64,000 nucleotides of DNA from DATFDN01 sp963756495 (GTDB lineage Bacteria; Pseudomonadota; Alphaproteobacteria; Acetobacterales; Acetobacteraceae): contig CAVWNS010000005.1 of NCBI GenBank assembly GCA_963756495.1, positions 186,001 through 250,000 on the forward strand, given 5' to 3'. The position numbers and the translations under genes were made by a program. Below are positions 33,499 through 42,386 of the stretch, in pieces. Under the pieces are notes generated by a model. It was not told the origin of the DNA, made no database searches, and worked only from the letters and a program-made list of their open reading frames with translations. The stretch's first letter is position 1. Each line of letters opens with the position of its first letter.

Positions 33499-34491
33499 AT
33501 GTTCGACCTCACCCGCCGTCGGGCGCTCGGTCTCGCCGGCGTCGCGGCGTTCGGGGTCCGGCACGCGCTGGCGCTCGAAGCAAGGCCGGCGCCGCTCGAT
33601 CCGCCGGTGACGTTGCGGCTCGGCCAGAACCTGGTGCCGCATGTCTGTCCGCTGGGCAGCATCGCCGAGGAGCTGAAGCCGCTGGGAGTGATGGTCGAGG
33701 CCGCGCAATTCGCGCGCTACGCCGACACGCGCACCGCGCTCGCCTCCGGCTCCATCGATGCGGGCTCGATCGGGCCGGCTGACGTCGCGATCGCCGTGTC
33801 GCAGGGGCTCAAGACCATCGTGGCCCTGATGGGCGTCGGCGTCTCGCCGAAATACCCGATCGCGCGCAAGGGCCTGACGCTCGTCAAATGGGGCGACCTG
33901 GTGGGACCGCGCATCGGCATCGCGCCGGGCTCGGCCGTGTGGTTTCAGTTCGCCGCCACGCTGGTCGAGCAGGACGTGCCGTACGGCAAGCTCAACACCG
34001 TCAATATCCAGGGCGCCGGTACGAGCTTCCTGATCGCGATGAAGCGCGGCGACATCGACGGCTTCATCGGCTGGGAACCGTTCGAATCCGAAGCCGTGCT
34101 CGACGGGCTGGCGACCCGACAGACCGCGCTCGACTACAGCCGGTCGCGGGCGGTCGGGGCCGAGCTGGGGCTGATCGCGGTCAACGCCGGATTCCTCAAG
34201 CGCGAGCCGGAGGCGGTGAAACGCTTCGTCTGGGCGTATCTGGCGATCCAGGACCGGCTGAACGCCTCACCCGAGGCCGAGGCCACGGCGATCGCCAACT
34301 ATACCGGCATGCCGCGCAACGTCGCCCCGAGCGTGGCCGAGGTGACGCATCTCGGCCAGTTCCTCACCCTCGATCAGATGCAGAGGCAGGCGGCCGCATT
34401 CGCCCGCTTCGGCGTGCTGACGCGCGATGTCAGCGCCGAGCTGCCGCAATACTTCGACCAGGGCCTGACGGCGTCCGTCCAGAAGGGCTGA
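33499..34491 (+). CDS. NitT/TauT-type ABC substrate-binding protein
   Basis: 330 residues with a twin-Arg export signal (TRRRALGLAGVAAFG). Landmarks include ALASGSIDAGSIGPADVAIA, VNIQGAGTSFLIAMKRGDIDGFIGWEPFE and the ALDYSRSRAVGAELG segment, as in SsuA/TauA/NMT1 proteins. First gene of a tightly packed operon with permease, ATPase, MFS carrier and carboxylesterase. Ligand may be an ester or aromatic-type acid given those partners (inference). Confidence 0.88.
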   Translation: MFDLTRRRALGLAGVAAFGVRHALALEARPAPLDPPVTLRLGQNLVPHVCPLGSIAEELKPLGVMVEAAQFARYADTRTALASGSIDAGSIGPADVAIAVSQGLKTIVALMGVGVSPKYPIARKGLTLVKWGDLVGPRIGIAPGSAVWFQFAATLVEQDVPYGKLNTVNIQGAGTSFLIAMKRGDIDGFIGWEPFESEAVLDGLATRQTALDYSRSRAVGAELGLIAVNAGFLKREPEAVKRFVWAYLAIQDRLNASPEAEATAIANYTGMPRNVAPSVAEVTHLGQFLTLDQMQRQAAAFARFGVLTRDVSAELPQYFDQGLTASVQKG

Positions 34492-34494
34492 GGC

Positions 34495-35277
34495 GTGCGC
34501 GCGCTGGCGCAGGGACTGGCGCTGCCCGTCGCGCTGATCGCGCTGTGGGAGGCGCTGGGCCGGTCGGGCGCGATCCCCGAGGGCATCCTTCCCGCCCCGA
34601 GCACGATCCTCGCCTCCTGGCGGATGTGGGCCTTCGGGCCGCGCGGCATGGGGCTCAACCCCTACTCCGGTACTTGGGCGCCGACGGTGTGGTACTCGAC
34701 CCGGCGGGTCGCACAGGGCTTCGCGCTGGCGGTGCTGGTCGGGGTGCCGATGGGCGTGCTGATCGGCTGGAGCCGGCTGGTCGCGCGCAGCATCGATCCG
34801 CTGATCCAGGGATTGCGGCCGATCCCGATCACCGCCTGGCTGCCCTTCTCCATCGCGCTGTTCGGCATCCGCGACATGGGCGCGGTGTTCCTGATCGCAC
34901 TCGGCGCGTTCTATCCGATCGTCGTCAACACCACGCACGGCGCGCGCGGGGTCGGACGCAACCTGGTGCGCGCGGCGCGGATGATGGGCGCAAAGGAACA
35001 TCAGCTGCTGCTGCGCGTGGTGCTGCCGGCGGCGCTGCCGGCGGTCTTCACCGGTATGCGCATCGGCCTCGGCGTTGCCTGGACGGCGGTGATCGTGGCC
35101 GAGATCGTCGCCGTGAAGTCGGGGCTCGGCTACGTCCTGTGGGACGCCTACTATGTCGGACGCATGGACGTGGTGGTGGCCGACATGGTCTCGATCGGCC
35201 TGGCCGGGTTCCTCTCGGATCGGCTGATGCTGTGGCTGTCCGCGCGCGTGCTGCGCTGGCAGGTGCTGGCGCGATGA
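34495..35277 (+). CDS. NitT/TauT-type ABC permease
   Basis: 260 residues, about six membrane helices, BPD_transp_1 family. The N-terminal LPVALIALWEALGRSG is characteristic of SsuC/TauC, and the coupling loop is NLVRAARMMGAKEHQLLLRVVLP. GTG start 3 bases after the binding-protein stop; its own stop overlaps the ATPase start (ATGA). Confidence 0.9.
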   Translation: MRALAQGLALPVALIALWEALGRSGAIPEGILPAPSTILASWRMWAFGPRGMGLNPYSGTWAPTVWYSTRRVAQGFALAVLVGVPMGVLIGWSRLVARSIDPLIQGLRPIPITAWLPFSIALFGIRDMGAVFLIALGAFYPIVVNTTHGARGVGRNLVRAARMMGAKEHQLLLRVVLPAALPAVFTGMRIGLGVAWTAVIVAEIVAVKSGLGYVLWDAYYVGRMDVVVADMVSIGLAGFLSDRLMLWLSARVLRWQVLAR

Positions 35278-36035
35278 ACGGGCTGACGCTGCGCGGGGTT
35301 GGCAAGACCTATGACGGGCGCACGCCGGTGCTGGCCGTGAGCGAGGTCGATCTGAGCGTGCCGGAGGGCGCGTTCATCGCGCTGCTCGGCCCCAGCGGCT
35401 GCGGCAAATCGACGCTGCTGAACCTCATCGCCGGCTTCGAGCAGCCGAGCGCGGGCGAGCTTCTCATCGACGGCCGCCCCGCCGGCCCGCCCGGCCCGGA
35501 TCGCGCCGTGGTGTTCCAGGAGCCGGCACTGTTTCCGTGGCTGACGGTGTGGGACAACGTGACGTTCGGCCCGCGCCTGCGCGGGCGACCCCGCGCCGAA
35601 TACGAGCGCCAGGCACGGCGCTTTATCGATCTGGTCGGCCTCACGGGGTTCGAGCGGCACCACCCCGACCAGCTCTCCGGCGGGATGATGCAGCGCGTGG
35701 GCATCGCACGCTGCCTGCTGATGGAGCCACGGCTTTTCCTGATGGACGAGCCGTTCGGCGCGCTGGACGCGCAGACGCGCCTGTCGATGCAGGAATTGCT
35801 GTTGCAGGTCTGGGACACCCTGAAGCGCACCGTGGTGTTCATCACCCACGACATCGAGGAGGCAATCTTCCTGGCCGACACCGTGTACGTCATGAGCGCG
35901 CGGCCGGGACGGATCAGCGCGCGCTACGCGGTGCCGCTGGCCCGCCCGCGCGACATCGCGGTGCTGACCGATCCCCGGTTCACCGCGCTACGCGCGGCCG
36001 TGCTGCACCGCATCCGCCACGAGGCCCGGCCATGA
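35274..36035 (+). CDS. NitT/TauT-type ABC ATPase
   Basis: 253 residues. Walker A GPSGCGKST, Q-loop FQEPALFPWLTV, signature LSGGMMQR, Walker B RLFLMDEPFGALD, and switch His in FITHDIEEA. ATG 35274 overlaps the permease stop. The open frame extending far upstream is a shadow of the permease. Its stop overlaps the MFS start (ATGA). Confidence 0.95.
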   Translation: MNGLTLRGVGKTYDGRTPVLAVSEVDLSVPEGAFIALLGPSGCGKSTLLNLIAGFEQPSAGELLIDGRPAGPPGPDRAVVFQEPALFPWLTVWDNVTFGPRLRGRPRAEYERQARRFIDLVGLTGFERHHPDQLSGGMMQRVGIARCLLMEPRLFLMDEPFGALDAQTRLSMQELLLQVWDTLKRTVVFITHDIEEAIFLADTVYVMSARPGRISARYAVPLARPRDIAVLTDPRFTALRAAVLHRIRHEARP

Positions 36036-37276
36036 CGCGGGAAGGCGGGCGGCTCCGCCCGATCGCGGGGCGCGCGGAAGGGCGCGTGCGGCTCGCGGCC
36101 GCCGGACTGTGCTTCCTCACCATCCTGCTCGACGGTTACGACACCGCCGTCATCTCCTTCACCGCGCCCAGCATCGCGCATGACTGGCGCCTGCCGGCCG
36201 CCGCGTTCACGCCGGCCTTCGTCGCCACCAGCCTCGGCGCGGTGATCGGCTATCTCTGCTGCGGCGCGCTGGTCCTGCGCCTCGGCCATCGGCGCGTGGT
36301 GATCGCGAGCGTCGGCTTCTTCGGGCTGATGTCGCTCGCGACCGTGCTCGCCGCCGACATCACGGCGCTGACGGCGCTTCGGTTCGTCACCGCCCTCGGC
36401 CTCGGCGGCGCCATCCCGACCGCGATCGCCCTCGCCTCGGAGCACGCGGAGGAACGGCGGCGGGAACTGACGGCCGCGATCGTCACCGTCGCGATCACCA
36501 TCGGCGCCACGCTCGGCGGCCTCGTCGCGGTGCCGCTTCTGCGCCGTTGGGGCTGGCAGGCGCCGTTCGTGCTCGGCGCCGTGCTGCCCGGACTGCTCGC
36601 CCTGGCTCTCGCCGCGTGGTTGCCGGACACGCCGGCCCGGGGTCGCCGTGGCACCTCCCCGGCGACGCTCTTCAGGCATGGCCTCGCGCTGCCCACGCTG
36701 CTGCTCTGGGCGATGGCCTTCCTCGCCTTCATGCAGAGCTACTCGTTCACCTACTGGCTGCCGCTGCTGCTGACGAGCTTCGGTTTCGACCGGGCGAGCG
36801 CCGCCCTTGGCAACACCTATATCGGCGCGGGCGGCATCGCCGGTGTCGTGCTGATGGTGGCGCTGGTGCAGCGGGTCGGCAGCGCGCGCTACCTCGCCGG
36901 TGCCTTCACGGTCGGCGCCGGCTTCGTCCTGCTGCTCGCATTCGGCGGGCTGCCGAACGGCGCCGTGCCGTGGCTGCTGTTCCTCATCGGCGCGGGCCTC
37001 GGGGTCGGCGGCGTCGGGCAGGCGACGATCGGGGCCATGCTCTATTCGGCGGGCGTGCGCACCACCGGCATCGGCTGGTCCTCGGCAATGGGGCGTATCG
37101 GCTCGATCCTCGGGCCGGCGATCGCCGGGGCGTTCCTCTACCTGCGCTGGCCGGCGCGCAGCATCATCGCGGTTGCGGCGGTGCCGGCGCTTGCCGCCGC
37201 CGCGACCGCGTGCGCGATCTTCATGCTGACGCGGCGGCGCGCCGCGATGGAGGACCACCATGGCCGAGACGCCTGA
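36032..37276 (+). CDS. MFS transporter, aromatic acid:H+ symporter-like
   Basis: 414 residues, twelve helices. The helix-1 region LLDGYDTAVISFTAPSIA with the D-G-Y/F-D motif is the hallmark of the aromatic acid symporter (AAHS) group, and the loop LVLRLGHRRVV lies between helices 2 and 3. It starts within the ATPase stop and overlaps the carboxylesterase by 17 bases, so a second uptake route for the same acid or ester seems likely. Confidence 0.87.
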   Translation: MTREGGRLRPIAGRAEGRVRLAAAGLCFLTILLDGYDTAVISFTAPSIAHDWRLPAAAFTPAFVATSLGAVIGYLCCGALVLRLGHRRVVIASVGFFGLMSLATVLAADITALTALRFVTALGLGGAIPTAIALASEHAEERRRELTAAIVTVAITIGATLGGLVAVPLLRRWGWQAPFVLGAVLPGLLALALAAWLPDTPARGRRGTSPATLFRHGLALPTLLLWAMAFLAFMQSYSFTYWLPLLLTSFGFDRASAALGNTYIGAGGIAGVVLMVALVQRVGSARYLAGAFTVGAGFVLLLAFGGLPNGAVPWLLFLIGAGLGVGGVGQATIGAMLYSAGVRTTGIGWSSAMGRIGSILGPAIAGAFLYLRWPARSIIAVAAVPALAAAATACAIFMLTRRRAAMEDHHGRDA

Positions 37277-38795
37277 TCCATCGGGAAAGACGGTGCGGGC
37301 GCGCACAAGCCTCGGCGAGCTTCTTGGCGTCTGGAAGGAGGGCGTCGCGCGGTTCCGCGCCGTGCCCTACGCGGCGCCGCCCGTGGGACCGCGCCGCTTC
37401 GTCCCGCCGGCGCCGCCCGCGCCCTGGACGGGGCTGCGCGACGCAACGCGGCATGGCCCGATCGCCCCGCAGCCGCCCTCGCGCCTCCGCCTCGCGATGG
37501 GCGAGTTCGCCCGCGAGCAGGACGAGGACTGCCTCACCCTCACCATCGCGACGCCAGCCGCCGATGCCGGGCGACGACCGGTGCTGGTGTGGCTGCATGG
37601 CGGTGCCTGGCTCAGCGGGGCCGGCTCGCTCGATTGGTACGACGGCGCGGCGCTCGCCAGATCGGGCGATGTCGTGGTCGTCGGCGTCAACTACCGGCTC
37701 GGGCCGCTCGGCTTCCTGCATTTCCCGGATCTCGCGGACGGCTTGATGGGGTTACGCGACATGGTCGCTGCGCTCCGCTTCGTGCGGGACCAGATCGCGG
37801 CGTTCGGCGGCGACGCCGGCAACGTCACGCTGATGGGCCAGTCGGCCGGGGGCGGCGCCATTCTGCGGCTTCTGGAGATGGAGGAGACGCGGGGCCTGTT
37901 CCACCGCGCGATCGTGCAGAGCGGCGCGCCGCGAGGGGGACCCGGTTCGGTCGAGGCGACGGCGCGTGGGCGCCGCCTGATGCAGCTCCTGGAGATCGAC
38001 CCGGACGCCGCCGATGCGCCCGCCCGGCTCCGCGCCGCGCCGGTCGGGCCCATGATCGCGCTGCAAATGCAGATCGCGCGCGAGAACGCCCGCTTCGCGG
38101 AGATAGAGCCCGCCTTCCCGCCGGTGTTCGACGATTTCGGCAGTGTCGAGGCGTTCTCCGATCGGATCGCGCGCGCCGCCGCCGAGCGCGGCATCGATTT
38201 CATCCTCGGCACCACGCGCGAGGAGATGCACGCCTTCTTCGGCGCCGACCCGGCGATGGCCTTGCCCGACCCCGAAGCGGTCGCCGAACGCTTTTCCACC
38301 CTCGCCGGGGCGGCGGACGCGATCGAGGCCTATCGCCGCCGCCGCCCGGGCGGCAGCCTGCGTGATCTTCTCGCCGATCTGGTGACCGATCATCGCTTCC
38401 TGTTCCCGCTGCTTGGCCTTGCCGAGCGGATCGCGCGGACGGGGTGGCGCGCACACGTCTATGAGTTCGATTGGTCGCCCCCGCATTCGCCCTGGCAGGC
38501 CTGCCACTGCATCGAGCTGCCGTTCGTGTTCGGCACCCTTGCCGCCTGGGACGCGCCCATGCTCGCGGGCATGGACGCAGCCGAATATGCCGGCCTGTCG
38601 GCGGCGATGATGGCGGCCTGGACCCGGTTTGCCCGAACCGGCGACCCGGCGGGGCCGGACCTGCCCTGGCCCGGCTACGACGCCGACCGGCGGCAGACGA
38701 TGCGCTTCGGACGGCTGGTGGGGATCGTGGGCGACCTCGCGGGAGTAGGCTGGCGGGCTCGCAAAGCCTCAGACCCGCAGCCAGCACCGAAGTGA
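37260..38795 (+). CDS. Type-B carboxylesterase
   Basis: 511 residues, alpha/beta hydrolase of the COesterase family. Oxyanion hole HGGAW, nucleophile S195 in GQSAGGG, and catalytic His in the conserved CHCIELPFVFG. EDCLTLTI is the usual N-terminal family motif. No signal peptide, so it acts inside the cell on an imported ester. Overlaps the MFS gene. The last dozen residues run into a remnant of the gene on the other strand (38769-38909), suggesting an old deletion joined the two. Confidence 0.9.
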   Translation: MAETPDPSGKTVRARTSLGELLGVWKEGVARFRAVPYAAPPVGPRRFVPPAPPAPWTGLRDATRHGPIAPQPPSRLRLAMGEFAREQDEDCLTLTIATPAADAGRRPVLVWLHGGAWLSGAGSLDWYDGAALARSGDVVVVGVNYRLGPLGFLHFPDLADGLMGLRDMVAALRFVRDQIAAFGGDAGNVTLMGQSAGGGAILRLLEMEETRGLFHRAIVQSGAPRGGPGSVEATARGRRLMQLLEIDPDAADAPARLRAAPVGPMIALQMQIARENARFAEIEPAFPPVFDDFGSVEAFSDRIARAAAERGIDFILGTTREEMHAFFGADPAMALPDPEAVAERFSTLAGAADAIEAYRRRRPGGSLRDLLADLVTDHRFLFPLLGLAERIARTGWRAHVYEFDWSPPHSPWQACHCIELPFVFGTLAAWDAPMLAGMDAAEYAGLSAAMMAAWTRFARTGDPAGPDLPWPGYDADRRQTMRFGRLVGIVGDLAGVGWRARKASDPQPAPK

Positions 38796-38909
38796 CATTG
38801 TCGCGCGCGAAGCCGCGGAGCACGGCGGCCAGGGCGTGCAGATCCTCGATCTCCCTAGCATCAGGACCATCGGGTGAAAGTCGCTCGGCAGGAATCCGAA
38901 GCGCAGCAT
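38769..38909 (-). pseudogene. Remnant of a small gene from the dioxygenase operon
   Basis: ATG 38909, a few bases after the TAG of the 62-aa gene, starts MLRFGFLPSDFHPMVLMLG; the next frame continues EIEDLHALAAVLRGFARDN before running into the 3' end of the carboxylesterase gene. The DFHPMVLMLG...EDL.ALA.VLR.FA pattern looks like the beginning of a conserved small protein I have seen beside Rieske dioxygenase genes (recollection, not checked). One indel and the missing 3' half make it non-functional here. Confidence 0.4.
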
Positions 38910-38912
38910 CGC

Positions 38913-39101
38913 CTACGGAATTCCGACGATGTCGGTCGCGTGGCACAGCTCCTCGTCGCCCGCCGCGCCCTTTCCCGCCGGCACCTCGATCAGGCGCACG
39001 CGGACCCACTCGCCGTCACCCATGTTGCGCACCACCTCGGCGACGATCCCGCCGGCGATGCGCAGCCGGGTGCCCTCGGCCAAGGCGGACAGATCGATCA
39101 C
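38913..39101 (-). CDS. Small protein of the ring-hydroxylase operon
   Basis: 62 residues, no recognised family. GTG start at 39101 with AGGAGG five bases upstream. Sequence is a compact beta-type domain (GTRLRIAGGIVAEVVRNMGDGEWVRV as strands) ending DEELCHATDIVGIP, with one Cys and one His. It follows the dioxygenase beta subunit by 34 bases on the same strand. It may assist the oxygenase or its product handling, but nothing in the sequence shows how. Confidence 0.65.
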   Translation of the reverse strand: MIDLSALAEGTRLRIAGGIVAEVVRNMGDGEWVRVRLIEVPAGKGAAGDEELCHATDIVGIP

Positions 39102-39135
39102 ATGCGCCTCCTGCTCGTGCGGCGCCCCGGCGGGA

Positions 39136-39699
39136 TCAGAACAGCACGCTCAGGTTTTTCGCCAGCAGCACATTCTGTTCCAGCACGATCTCCCGCCGGG
39201 CGATCCGCCAGTCCGCGCCCTCGCGCCGCAGCGTGTCCGTGCGGCGTCCGATGAAGGTGTGGGTCTCGTACTCGACCCGGTTCTGATGCACCAGGAAGCG
39301 GCAGCGCGCGATCACGGTGCGCGCGTCCTCGGCCGAGGGTTCCACCTGCAACAGCCGCACGCCGCTGACCATGTGGGTCACGCGCGACAGCGGCTCCTCG
39401 GCGTAGTGAACGCCGGTCAGCACCTGCTCGACGCGCTTTGTCAGCGTCCATTTGTCCTCGTCGAACCAGCTGATTCCCTCGCCCTGACGCGTATTTTCGC
39501 GGTCGGCGTGCTGGCCGAATTTCACGTTGCGGCGGATCGGCATGAAATAGACGATGTCCTCGGCCAACAGGTCGAGCCATTCCTCGAACCGGCGCTCGTC
39601 CAGCAGGTCGGCCTCGCGATAGAGGAACTCCGCGATCTCCTGCGTCAGAAGCCACCATGCCTGCCCGCGTCGCGCGGCGGGCTCGATCGTCGTGCTCAT
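39136..39699 (-). CDS. Ring-hydroxylating dioxygenase beta subunit
   Basis: 187 residues, cystatin/SnoaL-like fold of dioxygenase small subunits: IAEFLYREADLLDERRFEEWLDLLAEDIVYFMPIR near the start and VEYETHTFIGRRTDTLRREG near the end. ATG 39699 overlaps the alpha-subunit stop (ATGA). It lends structure to the hexameric oxygenase. No reductase gene is adjacent, so electrons must come from elsewhere. Confidence 0.9.
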   Translation of the reverse strand: MSTTIEPAARRGQAWWLLTQEIAEFLYREADLLDERRFEEWLDLLAEDIVYFMPIRRNVKFGQHADRENTRQGEGISWFDEDKWTLTKRVEQVLTGVHYAEEPLSRVTHMVSGVRLLQVEPSAEDARTVIARCRFLVHQNRVEYETHTFIGRRTDTLRREGADWRIARREIVLEQNVLLAKNLSVLF

Positions 39700-41048
39700 T
39701 CCGCTGCGGCTCGAATTTCCACCCGCCCCAGCAGCGTCTCCCAGTCCGCGCCCTCCAGGTACGATCGATAGCGGCGGTAATAGTTGCGGGCGTTCTGCTC
39801 GGTGATCTGCGTGCTCACGTCGCCGGCCAGCGTCGTGTCCCGGCCATGGGCGCCCATCGACTGCTGGTAGTTGAACGGATGCCGCCGCGCGATGGTGCCC
39901 TTGCTGGCGGCGGTCGCGTACAGCCAGTTCTCCATGTCGTCCTGCTCGGTCATCCCGGCGGGACCGGAGTAGCGCATGTAGAACCGGCGCAGCACGTCCT
40001 TCACCTCGGCCGGCGCGTCGGCGTCCACCAGGAAGAAGCGCCACGCCTCGGTCTCGGTCGGCCCGTGCGGGTGCCACACGCAGATGCCGCGCGGTTGGCG
40101 GCCGTGGAAGGAGGCGTTGGGAAAGATCGTGCCGGTGAACGGCAGCAAACGCGCCTTCTCGCCGAGCCGGCGGCGACGCTCATGGTAGCAGTGCCGGAAA
40201 TACTCCTCGACGAGCGGATGCTGCTGATAGCTCGGCACGTACTCCGCGTCGGGCTGCTGCATGAAGCTGTGCACGCCGTGGCCTTGCGGGAAGTTGACCC
40301 AGACGTGGTACGCCTTCTCGTATTCGTTGTCGCGCCGCCCCTTGGCGCCGCGCTGCGCGCTGGGGCCGATGCCGATCATGTCCACCGAGCGGTGGCTCGG
40401 GTTGTGGTAGGTGTCGCCCAGGAAGTTCTCCGCCGCGAATTTCCAGTTGGCGGGGAAGATCCATTTATGAACGCCGATCACCTCCGAGCCGCCCGGCCTG
40501 CCGTCGCGGCAGTCGAGCGCCTGGTCCAGATGCTCCCTGGCCTCGCCCAGATAGCTCAGGAACTCCGGCGCCGCCGCGTCCCAGGATGCCCACACCGTGC
40601 CCTTGTAGCTGGCCAGGCGCGGCACCTCGATCAGCGACCAGTCCGCGCGGTCCAGGGTGCCGTCGTACAGCGTGCGATAGAGCGGCACGCCCTGTAGCCT
40701 GCCGTCCGTCGTGTAGCTCCAGCTATGGTACGGGCAGACGAACAGCGAGGTGTTGCCCTGCTCGTATCGGCAGACCTTCATGCCGCGATGCCGGCAGGAG
40801 TTCAGGAAGACGTGCAGCGCCCCCCGCTCGTCGCGGCACAGGATCACGCTCTCGTCGCCCATGCGGCTGGTGTAGAAATCGCCCGGCTTCGCCACCAGGC
40901 TCTCGTGGCCGACGAACAGCCAGGCGCGGGTGAACAGCGTCTCCAGCTCGGCGCCGTGCAAGGCCGGATTGACGAAGATCTCGCGGCTGATCATGCCGCG
41001 ATCGACATCGATTATGCTGTCCAGGGCTATGGTGTCCAGCGGGCGCAT
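39696..41048 (-). CDS. Rieske ring-hydroxylating dioxygenase alpha subunit
   Basis: 450 residues. Rieske ligands C85, H87, C105 and H108 (CRHRG and CPYHSW); mononuclear iron ligands H214 and H219 with bridging D211 (GDTYHNPSH). The C-terminal region QQSMGAHGRDTTLAGDVSTQITEQNARNYYRRY is typical of aromatic-ring oxygenases of the benzoate/biphenyl/nitrotoluene superfamily. It catalyses NADH-dependent cis-dihydroxylation; the substrate is unclear. ATG 41048 has AAGGAG upstream; ATG 41066 is an alternative. Confidence 0.92.
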   Translation of the reverse strand: MRPLDTIALDSIIDVDRGMISREIFVNPALHGAELETLFTRAWLFVGHESLVAKPGDFYTSRMGDESVILCRDERGALHVFLNSCRHRGMKVCRYEQGNTSLFVCPYHSWSYTTDGRLQGVPLYRTLYDGTLDRADWSLIEVPRLASYKGTVWASWDAAAPEFLSYLGEAREHLDQALDCRDGRPGGSEVIGVHKWIFPANWKFAAENFLGDTYHNPSHRSVDMIGIGPSAQRGAKGRRDNEYEKAYHVWVNFPQGHGVHSFMQQPDAEYVPSYQQHPLVEEYFRHCYHERRRRLGEKARLLPFTGTIFPNASFHGRQPRGICVWHPHGPTETEAWRFFLVDADAPAEVKDVLRRFYMRYSGPAGMTEQDDMENWLYATAASKGTIARRHPFNYQQSMGAHGRDTTLAGDVSTQITEQNARNYYRRYRSYLEGADWETLLGRVEIRAAAE

Positions 41049-41133
41049 GTCCGTCTCCTTGCTCATGACCGAGCGGCGCGGGCAGAGTGTGGTCCGCCGG
41101 CCGAAGACCCTCAAGAGCCAGGGAAGACCACGA

Positions 41134-41595
41134 ATGGGCATCGTGCCGATACGCGGCCTGTTTGAGACGCACCTGACGGTTCGCAGCCTGGAGCGCTCCA
41201 TCGCGTTCTACCGCGACGTGCTGGGCCTGACGCTGGCGCACGTCATCCCCGAGCGGCATGTCGCCTTCTTCTGGATCGGCGGCGCGGGCGGGGCCATGCT
41301 GGGGCTGTGGTCGGTGCATACGGCGCCGTTGTCGATGCGCCTGCATATCGCCTTCGCAGTGGACTTGCCGACAGTGATCGCGTCGGTGGACGCGCTGCGT
41401 GCCGCCGGGCTCGCCCCGCGCGACGGTGACGGCGCCGAGATTGGGGAACCGGTCGTGTCCTGCTGGATGCCGGCGGCGAGCGTCTATTTCGACGATCCCG
41501 ACGGTCACTCGCTGGAATTCATCTCGATGCTCCCCGACGCGCCACGGGCCGCGTTGGGGCGCATCCCGCTATCGGCGTGGAGGAGCATGCGATGA
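41134..41595 (+). CDS. VOC-family (glyoxalase/extradiol-like) protein
   Basis: 153 residues with a beta-alpha-beta-beta-beta fold pair: LFETHLTVRSLERSIAFYRDVLGL, MRLHIAFAV and VYFDDPDGHSLEFISM. Metal ligands H (THLTV) and E (LEFI) are visible. Could be a lyase, isomerase or dioxygenase. First gene of a coupled set with paaG, paaI and paaK homologues; its stop overlaps the paaG start. Divergent from the dioxygenase operon across 85 bases. Confidence 0.85.
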   Translation: MGIVPIRGLFETHLTVRSLERSIAFYRDVLGLTLAHVIPERHVAFFWIGGAGGAMLGLWSVHTAPLSMRLHIAFAVDLPTVIASVDALRAAGLAPRDGDGAEIGEPVVSCWMPAASVYFDDPDGHSLEFISMLPDAPRAALGRIPLSAWRSMR

Positions 41596-42386
41596 CGGAG
41601 ACCGTTCTCGTCGAACGCCGCGATCACTGGCACAAGCTGATCCTCAACCGGCCCGACAAGCTCAACGCCCTCAATGCGGACGTCCTGGCCGCCCTGGGCG
41701 AGGCCTTCGATGCCGCCGAGGCCGACACGTCCTGCCGCGCCGTGCTGCTGACCGGCGCCGGGCGGGGCTTCTGCGCCGGCCAGGAACTCGGCCCGGCGAT
41801 CATCCCCGGCCCCGACAATCCGAACCCCGATCTCGGCGGCATCGCCGATGCCTACCACCGGGGCCTGGTCCGCCGGTTGCGCGCGCTGCCGTTGCCGGTG
41901 GTCTGCGCGGTGAACGGGGTGGCCGCCGGCGCCGGCGCCAACGTCGCGCTTGCCTGCGACATCGTGCTGGCGGCGCGCGGCGCCAGCTTCGTGCAGGCCT
42001 TCATCCGCATCGGCCTGGTGCCCGACTGTGGCGGCAGCTTCTTCCTGCCGCGCCTGGTGGGGGAGGCGCGGGCGCGCGCGCTGGCGATGCTGGGCGAGCC
42101 TGTGCTGGCCGCGCAGGCCGAGGCCTGGGGCATGATCTGGAAAGCGGTGGACGACGACGCCCTGATCATCGAGGCCGAGGCGCTGACGGCGCGGCTCGCC
42201 GCCATGCCGACCGAGGTGCTGGCGCTGATAAAGCGCCTGTTCGCCGCCTCTTCCGCCAACACCCTCGACGCCCAGCTCGACCTGGAGGCCGAGACGCAGG
42301 GCACCGCCGGGCGCAGCGCCGACTACGCCGAGGGCGTGCGCGCCTTCCTGGAGAAACGCCGCCCGGCCTTCGGGGGGCGGGGATGA
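41592..42386 (+). CDS. paaG: Enoyl-CoA hydratase/isomerase, PaaG-like
   Basis: 264 residues of the crotonase family. LNRPDKLNALN, LLTGAGRGFCAGQEL (first oxyanion strand) and VNGVAAGAGANVALACDIVLAA (second) are clear; IGLVPDCGGSFFLPR carries the Asp typical of PaaG-type ring-epoxide isomerases. PaaG converts 2-(1,2-epoxy)phenylacetyl-CoA to the oxepin. Overlaps the genes on both sides, supporting one transcript with paaI and paaK. Confidence 0.82.
   Translation: MTETVLVERRDHWHKLILNRPDKLNALNADVLAALGEAFDAAEADTSCRAVLLTGAGRGFCAGQELGPAIIPGPDNPNPDLGGIADAYHRGLVRRLRALPLPVVCAVNGVAAGAGANVALACDIVLAARGASFVQAFIRIGLVPDCGGSFFLPRLVGEARARALAMLGEPVLAAQAEAWGMIWKAVDDDALIIEAEALTARLAAMPTEVLALIKRLFAASSANTLDAQLDLEAETQGTAGRSADYAEGVRAFLEKRRPAFGGRG

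Noticed and set aside
33888..35273. Long N-terminal extension of the ABC ATPase
   Set aside because: It is a shadow frame of the binding-protein and permease genes; the ATPase fold starts at ATG 35274, which overlaps the permease stop.
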